This document shows, one piece after another, positions 43,919 to 51,958 of a DNA stretch of 64,000 bases; the stretch's first letter is position 1, and each line of letters starts with the position of its first letter. Position numbers and translations under genes: made by a program. The notes under the pieces are model-generated. The model worked only from the letters and a program-made list of their open reading frames with translations, did no database searches and had not been told where the DNA came from. The stretch is from assembly GCA_964426135.1 (NCBI GenBank), contig CAYRPN010000005.1, positions 1 through 64,000 of the forward strand. Direction: 5' to 3'. This DNA comes from CAYRPN01 sp964426135 (lineage in GTDB: Bacteria; Planctomycetota; Phycisphaerae; Phycisphaerales; Phycisphaeraceae).

Positions 43919-45322
43919 ATGCCCCTCAAAGAACCCATCCTCGTCAAACGCATCCCCACGCCGCCCTGGGGCGATCCGCGCGATCGCAAGATCGTCACCT
44001 ACGACCAGTTCGTCGCCACCGGCGGGTACGACGGCCTCAAGAAAGCGCTGAGCAAAAAACCCAGCGAGGTCATCGACATCGTCAAGGCCGCCGAATTACG
44101 CGGCCGCGGCGGCGCGGGCTTTCCCGCCGGCATGAAGTGGTCGTTCCTGCCGCCACTGGACGGCAAGCAGCGATTCCTCGCGGTCAATGCCGATGAGAGC
44201 GAGCCGGGCACGTTCAAGGATCGCCTGCTCATCGACTTCGATCCGCATCTGATGCTCGAAGGCATCGCGATCTGCATGTTCGCCTGTTCGCTGGACACCG
44301 CGTACATCTACATCCGCGGCGAGTACCACCACCAGCGCAAGGTCCTGCAGAAAGCCATCGACGAAGCCTACGCCAACCGCATCTTCGGCCCCAATTCCAT
44401 CCTCGGCCAGTTCAACGGCCGCGATCCGCAGTGCTACGTCGTGCGCGGAGCCGGCGCGTACATCTGCGGCGAAGAAACCGGCCTGCTCGAATCGCTGGAA
44501 GGCAAGCGCGGCTGGCCACGCATCAAGCCGCCGTTCCCCGCCGTCGCCGGCGCGTTCGGCAGGCCCACCGTGATCAACAATGTCGAAACCCTCGCCATGG
44601 TCGGCCCGATCATGGTTCACGGCGCCGACTGGTTCAAGAGCATGGGTGTGCAGCGACCGCCCGGCGCCCCGCCCACCGCGCCCGCGTCCTTTGGCCCGAA
44701 ACTCTACGGCGTCAGCGGACACGTGAATCGCCCCGGCGTCTACGAGGAAGAACTGGGCATCAAGGTCTCCACGCTCGTCGAGAAATACTGCGGCGGCATG
44801 CGCAGCTACAAACGCTTCAAGGCCGCCATCCCCGGCGGCATCTCCATGGGCATCCTCGGCACCAACGAGTACGACGCGATACTCGACTTTGACATCGGTC
44901 GGCGAAACAACTGCCTGGGCCTGGGCACCGCCGGCGTCATCGTCATGGACGAGGACACCGACATGATCGCGGTGGCCCGCAACATCGCCCGCTTCTTCAG
45001 CCACGAATCCTGCGGCCAATGCACGCCCTGTCGCGAAGGCACCACCTGGATGTACAAGATTCTCTCCCGCATCGAGCAGGGCCACGGCACCACGGCCGAC
45101 CTCGATCTCTTGCTGGAACTCTCCGGCACCATGGGCATCATGCCCGGCACGACGATCTGCGGCCTCAGCGACGGCGCGAACTGGGCGGTGCGCACGATCC
45201 TCAACAAGTTCTGGGGCGACTTCGAGAAGCGCGTGAAGCCGGTGAAAATCGCGACGAGCGTGAAGTTGCCGGTGGTGCAGGGGACGGGTGCGGGAAAGCC
45301 TACAGCCATCGCGGCGCATTGA
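43919..45322 (+). CDS. nuoF: NADH-quinone oxidoreductase subunit F
   Basis: The 467-residue subunit binds NADH, FMN and the N3 4Fe-4S cluster in the electron-input module. LRGRGGAGFPAGMKWSF and NADESEPGTFKDR form the FMN/NADH site, GAGAYICGEETGLLESLEGK follows, and the cluster ligands are ESCGQCTPCREGT plus the Cys in TTICGLSDGANW. The protein is about 20-40 residues longer than common NuoF at the ends. The start at 43919 follows repeat DNA and lacks a Shine-Dalgarno site. nuoG is not downstream. Confidence 0.95.
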   Translation: MPLKEPILVKRIPTPPWGDPRDRKIVTYDQFVATGGYDGLKKALSKKPSEVIDIVKAAELRGRGGAGFPAGMKWSFLPPLDGKQRFLAVNADESEPGTFKDRLLIDFDPHLMLEGIAICMFACSLDTAYIYIRGEYHHQRKVLQKAIDEAYANRIFGPNSILGQFNGRDPQCYVVRGAGAYICGEETGLLESLEGKRGWPRIKPPFPAVAGAFGRPTVINNVETLAMVGPIMVHGADWFKSMGVQRPPGAPPTAPASFGPKLYGVSGHVNRPGVYEEELGIKVSTLVEKYCGGMRSYKRFKAAIPGGISMGILGTNEYDAILDFDIGRRNNCLGLGTAGVIVMDEDTDMIAVARNIARFFSHESCGQCTPCREGTTWMYKILSRIEQGHGTTADLDLLLELSGTMGIMPGTTICGLSDGANWAVRTILNKFWGDFEKRVKPVKIATSVKLPVVQGTGAGKPTAIAAH

Positions 45323-45365
45323 ATCCGCCTGTGTTTATGGCATAAGTGGACACTTGGATATTGTC

Positions 45366-45896
45366 ATGGCGCTGATCGGCGTTGAGATCGATGGGTTCTC
45401 TCGATCAATCGTGGAAGTGACGAGTGGTCAAACCTTCGGCACTCGGGTTCTGCATTGGTCCGACTTGACGCCTCGCCAAATCGCATCAACAGTTGGATGG
45501 AGTTTCGATTGGCTCAGCGAAGCCGACGATGAGAATCACAATGTATTTGCTTTGCTGATCTCTCGAGGACGGGATTTGCAGGGACTCGTTTCCATGAGGG
45601 ACGCTGCAGATCATGTGTTTGTCAACCTGATCGAAAGCGCTCCAGCGAACGTCGGCCCTGGCAAGCGCTATCGTGGAGTGCCAGCGAATCTGTTCGCTTT
45701 CGCCTGTCTGCGCTCGCGTAAAATAGGGTTCGACGGCGCGGTAGGCCTCGAAGCGAAATCGGAATTGATCGCACACTATGAGCAGTCATTGGGAGCGAAG
45801 CGGATAGGAATGAGCCAGTTCATGACGATCGATGACACGGCATCGGAGGAGTTGGTTAAGCACTATTTTGCGGAGAGCGACCAATGGCCCGACTGA
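45366..45896 (+). CDS. GNAT-like acetyltransferase, hypothetical
   Basis: The 176-residue protein ends like a GNAT fold: VFVNLIESAPANVGPGKRYR, ANLFAFACLRSRKIGFDGAV, LIAHYEQSLGAKRIG and ELVKHYF fit the strand-helix order around the acetyl-CoA site, though the Q/RxxGxG/A signature is poor. Start at ATG 45366 is chosen because upstream codons look non-coding. Its end overlaps the next small gene by 13 bases, so the two are coupled. GC content is lower than in the neighbouring nuo genes. Substrate unknown. Confidence 0.6.
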   Translation: MALIGVEIDGFSRSIVEVTSGQTFGTRVLHWSDLTPRQIASTVGWSFDWLSEADDENHNVFALLISRGRDLQGLVSMRDAADHVFVNLIESAPANVGPGKRYRGVPANLFAFACLRSRKIGFDGAVGLEAKSELIAHYEQSLGAKRIGMSQFMTIDDTASEELVKHYFAESDQWPD

Positions 45897-46126
45897 AGCC
45901 GATTCCAGACGAAGTTGACCTTGTCGTCGTGCCGGGCGGGTACGAGCGTGGCGCCGCTTTGGTGTCGGCATATCTGAAAGAGCGCCGGAAACGGCCCGGT
46001 TATGAAGAACGAGTGAAAGCATTATTTCGTCTCATCAAGCGTAAGGAACGGGAAGCAGCGAAGTATCAAGCGAAGCAGCGAGAAGCAAAGGTACGCGGTG
46101 TGGGCAAGGCATCTTCAGACCGGTGA
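45884..46126 (+). CDS. Small basic protein coupled to GNAT-like gene
   Basis: The 80-residue protein has a short apolar start (VDLVVVPGGYERGAALVSAY) and then a very basic helix (LKERRKRPGYEERVKALFRL and KRKEREAAKYQAKQREAK). GGAGAG lies a few bases before the start. The overlap with the GNAT-like gene suggests a partner, perhaps a nucleic-acid-binding or regulatory one, but nothing proves this. Confidence 0.55.
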   Translation: MARLKPIPDEVDLVVVPGGYERGAALVSAYLKERRKRPGYEERVKALFRLIKRKEREAAKYQAKQREAKVRGVGKASSDR

Positions 46127-46175
46127 GATGCCGGCGGTCGATGAAGGCCTTCCTGAAAACGCCGGCTGGCAGCAG

Positions 46176-47567
46176 TCATCGCTGAATCACCCCCAAATCC
46201 ACCACCACGCCGCCCGGTTGGTAGTAGTCCGCGTTCATGCGGTTCTCGTCGATGAACGTGAACACCAGAAAGTTGAAATCGAGCCGGTCGGCGGTTTGCA
46301 GGTCGCCCTGGCCGGGGCCGGCGTAGAGGCTGTTCTTGTATTCCTGCGCGTGAAAGTGATAGTGCGCGAGCGCCGTGTAGCAGTGCCGTATCATCTCCTC
46401 GCTGGGCGTGAACTGGCGGTTGTGGCTGATGCGCAGCATGGGCAGGTATTTCTTCGCGGTGGGCTTGCCGTCGATGATGTCGAGTACACCGCCGTGCTCG
46501 GTGCCTTCGTCCTTCACGTCCTTGTCGCCCTGCGCGAAGAGCGCCGCCTTCACGTCCGGCTCGCGCACCAGCTTGAAGAGCACCTTGATCGTCGCCAGAT
46601 CCGCCCACGAAAACTTGTCGTGGTAATCGTGCAAACCCTGCGGATATTCGCCCAGCGGCGGCTCGGCGGTCAGGTAGCGGCGCTCGCCGCGCAGTTGCTC
46701 CGACAACTCGGCGAAGAGCGCGACGCGGTCCTTGGCCATGGTCTGCGCGTCGATCAGCGGCAGCAGCGCCAGGTGGCGCATTTCGAGGTCGACGCGCCGG
46801 TCGGCCGGCATCTTCGCCACGTTCTCCTTTGCCCCCCGCCACCACGCCGCGCGGGCCGGCTCGCGCAGGTATTGCATCCACAGCACGCCTTCGCGATGCC
46901 GCGGCATCGTGTGCAAGTCCGCGGCGCAGGCTTTGAGGTCCACGATCAGCGCGGCGCTGTCCGGCGCTTTCGCCAAGGACTCGATCAGCTTCTCCTTCGT
47001 CGCGATGCGGTTGAGTAGAGCCCACGCGCCGACGCGCTGCGGCGGCGTGATTTTCTCCTCCGGCCCGGTGAACACTTCAAACACCACCGCCTCCAGGTCC
47101 TTCCCCGGATTGAGTTCGATCAGCCACTTGCGCTCGACGCGATCCTTGTCCGCCACGCCGAACTGCGGCATGGCCCAGCGCTTCACGAGGATGGGCGTGA
47201 GCTGCGGCCACTTGCGCGCCTTGCCGGTCACGTAAATGTGCTCCAACGGTTTGCCGTAGGGAATCAGGACGATCCGGCGTTCGAGTTTGTCGACGAAATC
47301 CTTCTCATCCATCGCGATGAGCTGATCGATGGCGAAGATGCGAAGTTCGTCCGGGTTGCCACGATGGTCCCAGGCGATGTCGTTGAGCGCGGCGACGAAC
47401 TTCGGATCACTCGAATGCTCGGCCGCCGCCTGCTTGGCTGCGGCGATGCGCCAACTCGGATCCGATGCGCGGCTGGACATGGTCTTGACCGGGTCGTCGT
47501 AATGCGCGGCGGCACAGGCGACGAGGTGAAGTGTGACGAAAAGGAGCAACACATGGCGGCTGTTCAT
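46176..47567 (-). CDS. Hypothetical lipoprotein
   Basis: The 463-residue product has a lipoprotein signal (MNSRHVLLLFVTLHLVAC, lipobox LVAC) and a mature, mainly helical protein whose first part resembles HEAT-like repeats (PSWRIAAAKQAAAEHSSDPK, FVAALNDIAWDHRGNPDELR). No catalytic motif is recognised. Start at 47567 is set by the signal. It probably sits in the envelope; convergent with the small basic gene. Confidence 0.72.
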   Translation of the reverse strand: MNSRHVLLLFVTLHLVACAAAHYDDPVKTMSSRASDPSWRIAAAKQAAAEHSSDPKFVAALNDIAWDHRGNPDELRIFAIDQLIAMDEKDFVDKLERRIVLIPYGKPLEHIYVTGKARKWPQLTPILVKRWAMPQFGVADKDRVERKWLIELNPGKDLEAVVFEVFTGPEEKITPPQRVGAWALLNRIATKEKLIESLAKAPDSAALIVDLKACAADLHTMPRHREGVLWMQYLREPARAAWWRGAKENVAKMPADRRVDLEMRHLALLPLIDAQTMAKDRVALFAELSEQLRGERRYLTAEPPLGEYPQGLHDYHDKFSWADLATIKVLFKLVREPDVKAALFAQGDKDVKDEGTEHGGVLDIIDGKPTAKKYLPMLRISHNRQFTPSEEMIRHCYTALAHYHFHAQEYKNSLYAGPGQGDLQTADRLDFNFLVFTFIDENRMNADYYQPGGVVVDLGVIQR

Positions 47568-47804
47568 GGTCGTGATCCGCAGAGGTTCAGGAGTCCTGAG
47601 CCGCGATTCTACGAAAGTCTGTGGTGTGCGAGGGCGAGCGGGAGCGCTTTGGTTTTCCGGCGGCATCGGTCGCAGCCGCGTCTCTCCGAGACGCGCCGGC
47701 CAGTGGCCTTATGATTTGCATGATTGAAGGCTTTCGTTCTTGTCGGCGACGCGCGTCACGGAGTGCCGCGGCTACCGAGCGCCGGCAACCTACAATCTCC
47801 GTTC

Positions 47805-48650
47805 ATGCTTCAGCTTCTTTGGGACACGCGCGGCTATCTGTTCTGGCTCTGGGTCACAGGGCTTGTGGTGTTCGTTCTGGAGAAGGTGTGGCCCTGGCGC
47901 AAGCAGCGCGTGTTTCGCCGGCAGTTGCTGGGTGATCTGCTTTTCGTGGCGTTCAATGGACACTACTTCGGCGTGCTGCTGGGCGTCTACCTGAATCAGG
48001 CGTTCGAGCACACGGTGGATTTCCTCGGCCTGCCCGCAACGCGCGCGTGGAACGTGCTCGCTGACCTGCCGCTCGCCTGGCAGTTCGTCATCTGTTTCCC
48101 CGCCAAGGATTTTCTGGAGTGGTGCGTGCACAACCTGCTGCATCGCGTGCCGTGGTTCTGGCAATTCCACAAAGTGCATCACAGCATCGAGGAACTCGAC
48201 GCGATCGGCCTGTGGCGGTACCACTGGTTCGAGGCGCTGATTTACATGCCGCTGACGTACTGGCCGTTCCTTGCGCTGGGTGCCGATGCGGGAGTAATGT
48301 TCACGATCGGCATCATCGCGACGATCGTCGGCTACCTGAACCATTCGAACATGAACATCACCTGGGGCCCGCTGCGATACCTGCTCAACTCACCGCACAT
48401 GCACGTCTGGCACCACGACTACGAGAATCACGGCAGGCACGGGCAGAACTTCGGCTTGACCCTGAGCGTGTGGGATTGGCTGTTTCGCACGGCGTACTGG
48501 CCGAGGGAAAAGGCACAACCGGAGCAACTGGGATTCGAGGGAATTGAGCAATATCCAAGGCGATGGTGGGATCGGATGTTGTTTCCGGTGTCGCTGCTGT
48601 GGGTCAGGCGACCGACGCAAGCGAGCGCAAGAGATTTGACGCGCCGGTAG
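47805..48650 (+). CDS. Sterol desaturase / fatty acid hydroxylase family protein
   Basis: The 281-residue integral membrane protein has four or five helices and the eight-His di-iron pattern: VHNLLHR, FHKVHHS, then HSNMN and HVWHHDYENHG. The family hydroxylates or desaturates lipids and sterols with O2. The start at 47805 begins the first helix. The substrate (a hopanoid, sterol or acyl chain) cannot be told. The next gene after a repeat is a convergent acyltransferase. Confidence 0.87.
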   Translation: MLQLLWDTRGYLFWLWVTGLVVFVLEKVWPWRKQRVFRRQLLGDLLFVAFNGHYFGVLLGVYLNQAFEHTVDFLGLPATRAWNVLADLPLAWQFVICFPAKDFLEWCVHNLLHRVPWFWQFHKVHHSIEELDAIGLWRYHWFEALIYMPLTYWPFLALGADAGVMFTIGIIATIVGYLNHSNMNITWGPLRYLLNSPHMHVWHHDYENHGRHGQNFGLTLSVWDWLFRTAYWPREKAQPEQLGFEGIEQYPRRWWDRMLFPVSLLWVRRPTQASARDLTRR

Positions 48651-48695
48651 GGGGCTGGGCGGAAGCGATTCCGCCGACTAGCAAGCCGCCATCGC

Positions 48696-48782
48696 GTAGG
48701 GTGCGTCAAGGCTCGGCGCGGACGCACCACGGTCAACCGGAGATTCAAGATGGTGCGTCCGCGCGGACTTGACGCACCCTAC
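48696..48782. repeat. GCGTCAAGGCTCGGCGCGG inverted repeat, copy 3
   Basis: The copy starts GTAGGGTGCGTCAAGGCTCG and ends TTGACGCACCCTAC; relative to the other two copies the right arm lacks a few bases (GCGCGGACTTGACG in place of GCGCCAAGCCTTGACG). It lies between convergent genes. Confidence 0.8.
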
Positions 48783-48806
48783 GCTGAAGCCGCGGAGCAT
48801 TGCCTA

Positions 48807-49379
48807 CTAACTCAGAGCCTTCGCCGGCACGCCGCCGACTTTCGCGCCGGCGGCGACGGGTTTCACGACGACCGCGCCAGCGCCGACAATCGCCCCTTCG
48901 CCCACATCCGCCATCACAATCGCGCCGGCTCCGATCCACGCGCCTTTGCCGATGGTCACCTTGCTGAACTGTTGCTCGTTGTCGCGGAGGGTTTGTTCGC
49001 CGCTGGTTTCGCTGCCGTGCTGATGTCGGCCGGAGAGAATCTGCACGCCGTCGGCGAGCATCACGTCATCGCCGATCTCCGCCCATCCGATGGTGCAGAA
49101 GCGGCCGATGTAGACGCGGTCGCCGAGGGTTGCCTGGCGCTTGCTGAAGAGCGACATGAAACCGAAGTGGACATCGTGGCCGACGCGGTCGAGCACGCGC
49201 TTGTAGAACGCCTGGCGGGCGTAGATGCCGAGCATGCCGGGGACACGGGCGATGCGTTCGCTGGCGGCGAGAAAAGCGCGGGGGCCGCCGAGGGTTGCCT
49301 TGCCCAGCGCGTGGCGCAGCAGGTGCGGGATCGCACAGACGAAGCCGACGGCACGGGCGATGGGCTTGATGGCGGTCAT
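48807..49379 (-). CDS. Hexapeptide-repeat acyltransferase
   Basis: The 190-residue protein has a helical start and a left-handed beta-helix from residue ~85: ATLGDRVYIGRFCTIGWAEI, DDVMLADGVQILSG with RHQHG supplying the likely catalytic His, then WIGAGAIVMADVGEGAIVGA and a closing VGGVPAKAL. This is the WcaF/LacA-like acetyltransferase group that modifies sugars of surface polymers. The start at 49379 gives the usual length. It precedes the GT4 gene's region on the same strand. Confidence 0.85.
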   Translation of the reverse strand: MTAIKPIARAVGFVCAIPHLLRHALGKATLGGPRAFLAASERIARVPGMLGIYARQAFYKRVLDRVGHDVHFGFMSLFSKRQATLGDRVYIGRFCTIGWAEIGDDVMLADGVQILSGRHQHGSETSGEQTLRDNEQQFSKVTIGKGAWIGAGAIVMADVGEGAIVGAGAVVVKPVAAGAKVGGVPAKALS

Positions 49380-49475
49380 GAGGTTGCACGTAGGGTGGGG
49401 TGAGTCCGCGAACCCCACCATGCCATGTCGCTGCGGTTCAGGATGGACTTATCTCAACGCGAATGCTTCCGGAAA

Positions 49476-49573
49476 GTATCTAATGTCGAGTTTCTAGTGT
49501 TGAATGTCTACTGCGAAGATCAACCGATTCGGTCATTCGACACTCGACACTAGATACTCGACATTAGACATTT
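49476..49573. repeat. GTCTAATGTCGAG inverted repeat
   Basis: TCTAATGTCGAGTTTCTAGT at the left is mirrored by ACTAGATACTCGACATTAGAC at the right. It belongs with the inner arms of the nuoD-nuoE repeat (41632-41745) and is low in GC. Confidence 0.75.
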
Positions 49574-49632
49574 GTCTTGTCGGCCTTTCACCGCGCATGG
49601 CATTTGCCGTTTGCAAGGTCGCCCAAACTCAG

Positions 49633-49676
49633 CCGGCCCTCACCCCAGCCCTCTCCCGGAGGGAGAGGGGGCCGGA
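49633..49676. repeat. CCCTCACCCC-type palindromic repeat, copy at GT4 gene end
   Basis: Same hairpin as 11-55 (CCCTCACCCCAGCCCTCTCC then GGAGGGAGAGGGGGCCGGA). Read on the minus strand it encodes the last ~11 residues (SPSGRGLG end) and the stop of the glycosyltransferase. Confidence 0.8.
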
Positions 49677-50887
49677 GCCGGAACTGTCGCCGCCTGCACG
49701 CCCAGCACCTTGTCGTAAATCGCCTTGATCTTTTCCATGCGTCGCGTGAAGCTGTATTTCGCCTCGATCAGGGCGCGGCCGTTGTCTGCGAGTTTCTGTC
49801 GCAACTGGGCGTCCTTGATCGCCCGCTTCATCGCAAACGTGAGCGAGTCCACATCATTCGTCGGCACGAGCAATCCTTCGACGCCATCCGTGATCATCTT
49901 CGGCACGCCCGCCACCAACGTGGAGACCACCGGCACGCGCATCGCCAAGGCTTCGAGCACGACATTCGGCAGGCCTTCGCGCAGGCTGCTGAGGACGAAC
50001 AGGTCCAGCGCCTGGTAAAGCGAAATCGTATCGGAGACGAAGCCCAGCAGTTTCACGCGATCGGTCAGGTTGAGTTCCGCGATCTGCTTCTCAAGTGCCG
50101 GCCTCGCGTCACCGTCGCCGGCGATCCAGAGTTCGATGTTCATGCCCGCCGCGATGAGATTCGCCGCTGACTTGATGAGCAGATCGAAGCCTTTTTCCGG
50201 ACTTAGTCTGCCTACCGCGCCGATGACGAGCCGGCCCGCGGGTGTTTTCATCTGTGCACGCAGCGGCGCTTCGCAGGGAGGCATCGCGCGGTTGAACGTC
50301 TTCTCGTCAATCGCGTTGTGGACGAGCGTGCAGCGATCCTCAGGCACGCCCAGGCCGCGAACGAGCTCGTGCAGATCGTCCGAAACGCAGATCACATGCG
50401 CGTAGCGCTTGAGGCACCACTTGTCGATCTTGTAATAGAGCGGCGTGCGGTTGGTGTGCTTGACCCAGCCATGCACCGTGGTGATGAGCTTCATGCGATG
50501 GAACGGTCGCAGGAGCAGGCCGAAGAGATCGGACTTGTAATCGTGGCCGTGCCAGATTTTGACGTTGTACTGCTTGCACAGGCGGCGCAGATGCAAGAGC
50601 GGTCGCAGGTCGAGCGCGCCTCGATCGGGCACGCCGATGAGCGGGCTGTTCCATTTGGCGGCGCGCTCTTTGACGACGTCGAAACCTTTGTCATCGGGCG
50701 GGTGCATGTACGCCGCGGCGAGCCAGTAATTCGTGTGGGCAAGGAACGGCGAGGAAAGCAGGATGGTCTTGTCGGGTCCGCCGCCGGTCTCAGTGACGAC
50801 GCGCGTGTGCAGCACGACATCGCGGTTGGGCGGGGCGACAGGCTGGCCGTCGGGGCCGAGGACGAGATGTGAGTCGAGGTTGGACAA
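49640..50887 (-). CDS. Glycosyltransferase family 4 protein
   Basis: The ~415-residue protein has the GT-B fold of GT4: an N-terminal domain (VVTETGGGPDKTILLSSPFL, WHGHDYKSDLFGLLLRPFHR), IGAVGRLSPEKGFDLLIKSA, and the donor-site EGLPNVVLEALAMRVPVV with its Glu-x7-Glu. It transfers a nucleotide-sugar residue to a surface glycan or lipid. The start is uncertain: TTG 50887 is used here; the frame is open to ATG 50983 through a repeat half copy. The C-terminal residues and stop are encoded by a repeat, so the original end was probably lost. Confidence 0.85.
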   Translation of the reverse strand: MSNLDSHLVLGPDGQPVAPPNRDVVLHTRVVTETGGGPDKTILLSSPFLAHTNYWLAAAYMHPPDDKGFDVVKERAAKWNSPLIGVPDRGALDLRPLLHLRRLCKQYNVKIWHGHDYKSDLFGLLLRPFHRMKLITTVHGWVKHTNRTPLYYKIDKWCLKRYAHVICVSDDLHELVRGLGVPEDRCTLVHNAIDEKTFNRAMPPCEAPLRAQMKTPAGRLVIGAVGRLSPEKGFDLLIKSAANLIAAGMNIELWIAGDGDARPALEKQIAELNLTDRVKLLGFVSDTISLYQALDLFVLSSLREGLPNVVLEALAMRVPVVSTLVAGVPKMITDGVEGLLVPTNDVDSLTFAMKRAIKDAQLRQKLADNGRALIEAKYSFTRRMEKIKAIYDKVLGVQAATVPAPAPSPSGRGLG

Positions 50888-50920
50888 AGTTCGCTTTTCT
50901 TGAATCGGACGATCACAGCG

Positions 50921-50952
50921 GTTAGCGGTCGGGCCGAGTCCGCGAGGCCCAC
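50921..50952. repeat. GCGGTCGGGCCGAGTCCGCG half repeat
   Basis: GGTTAGCGGTCGGGCCGAGT matches the left arm of 27148-27231. The remaining 200 bases to 51188 show no recognisable feature. Confidence 0.5.
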
Positions 50953-51188
50953 GTGCCTGGCGAATGACGAATGCGGATCGCACGTCCTACTAAGATCGGT
51001 CCGCTGGCCGTGCTACCGCAGTGATCGATTCGCCGCGCAATGCCCGATAATGCAAGGCTTGGTCCGCGGCCTGCCGGCATCCGTGTGTACGTTCCATCGC
51101 AAGCGCGAGTTTGCCCGCGCCCGATAAACGTCTACCATGAGTGTGGATCTGAAGTGCGAACGGTCGCGGCTTGAAAACCTGTACGCTG

Positions 51189-51233
51189 CGACCCTCACCC
51201 CAGCCCTCTCCCTGGGAGGGAGAGGGAGCCGGA
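51189..51233. repeat. CCCTCACCCC-type palindromic repeat, copy upstream of nuoB
   Basis: Nearly identical to the copy at 11-55, including CTCCCTGGGAGGGAGAGGG, with GAGCCGGA at its end. Confidence 0.75.
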
Positions 51234-51250
51234 CGCAGCCGCGACCGACA

Positions 51251-51330
51251 CGACTTCACCGTGATCCGCCCGACTTCACCGCGACCGACACGACTTCACA
51301 GCGAGCCGCCCGACTTCACCGTGATCCGCC
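51251..51330. repeat. Four-unit 20-bp tandem repeat upstream of nuoB
   Basis: The unit CGACTTCACCGTGATCCGCC occurs at 51251 and 51311 unchanged, and with changes at 51271 and 51291; a fifth degraded unit may follow. It ends 33 bases before the nuoB start. No palindrome within the unit. Too short and spacer-free for CRISPR. Confidence 0.8.
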
Positions 51331-51363
51331 CGCATTCGCCACCAACCACACCCCAGAACCAAC

Positions 51364-51936
51364 ATGGGAATCGAAACTGCCTACCCCGTTGACGGATTCC
51401 TCACCACGCAGCTCCAGAAGGTGATCAACTGGTCGCGTCGCACTTCGCTCTGGCCGATGCCGTTCGCCACGGCTTGCTGCGGCATCGAGCTGATGGCGAC
51501 CGCGTCGAGCCGGTACGACATCGCCCGCTTCGGCTCCGAGGCCATGCGCTTCAGCCCCCGGCAGAGCGATCTCTTGATCGTCGCCGGCCGGGTCGCGGTG
51601 AAAATGCTTCCCGTGCTGCAGCGCATCTACCTCCAGATGTGCGAGCCGAAATGGGTGATCTCCATGGGCGCGTGCGCCTCGACCGGCGGCGTGTTCGACA
51701 CCTATGCTGTGGTGCAGGGCATCGACCAGTTCATTCCTGTCGATGTGTACGTGCCCGGCTGCCCGCCGCGGCCCGAGACGCTGCTTGAAGGATTGATGGC
51801 GATCCAGCGCATCGTGGATGAGGATCGCATGCCGCCGCGCGGGCCCGATGGGAAGCGGTTGCCGCTGAATGTCGCGATCCAGCCGACACACACGGTGCGG
51901 CCGCAGCCGGTGCCGTTGACGGTGGGGCAGAGTTAG
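51364..51936 (+). CDS. nuoB: NADH-quinone oxidoreductase subunit B
   Basis: The 190-residue subunit carries cluster N2, which passes electrons to quinone. Its ligands are seen in PFATACCGIELMA (adjacent Cys pair), ISMGACASTGG and VYVPGCPPRPETLLEGL. The protein docks against NuoD in the Q module, yet nuoD lies 10 kb away. nuoA and nuoC are not adjacent. No Shine-Dalgarno site is seen; the 20-bp tandem repeat lies just upstream. Confidence 0.95.
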   Translation: MGIETAYPVDGFLTTQLQKVINWSRRTSLWPMPFATACCGIELMATASSRYDIARFGSEAMRFSPRQSDLLIVAGRVAVKMLPVLQRIYLQMCEPKWVISMGACASTGGVFDTYAVVQGIDQFIPVDVYVPGCPPRPETLLEGLMAIQRIVDEDRMPPRGPDGKRLPLNVAIQPTHTVRPQPVPLTVGQS

Positions 51937-51958
51937 GCTGCACTGACGGAAGATTGAC

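Noticed and set aside
50887..50983. Extended N-terminus of the glycosyltransferase from ATG 50983
   Set aside because: The extra 32 codons run through a half palindromic repeat and do not look like protein; a later start is preferred, though not proven.
51251..51330. A possible CRISPR array or iteron origin
   Set aside because: Four contiguous 20-bp units with no spacers; no replication initiator gene nearby.
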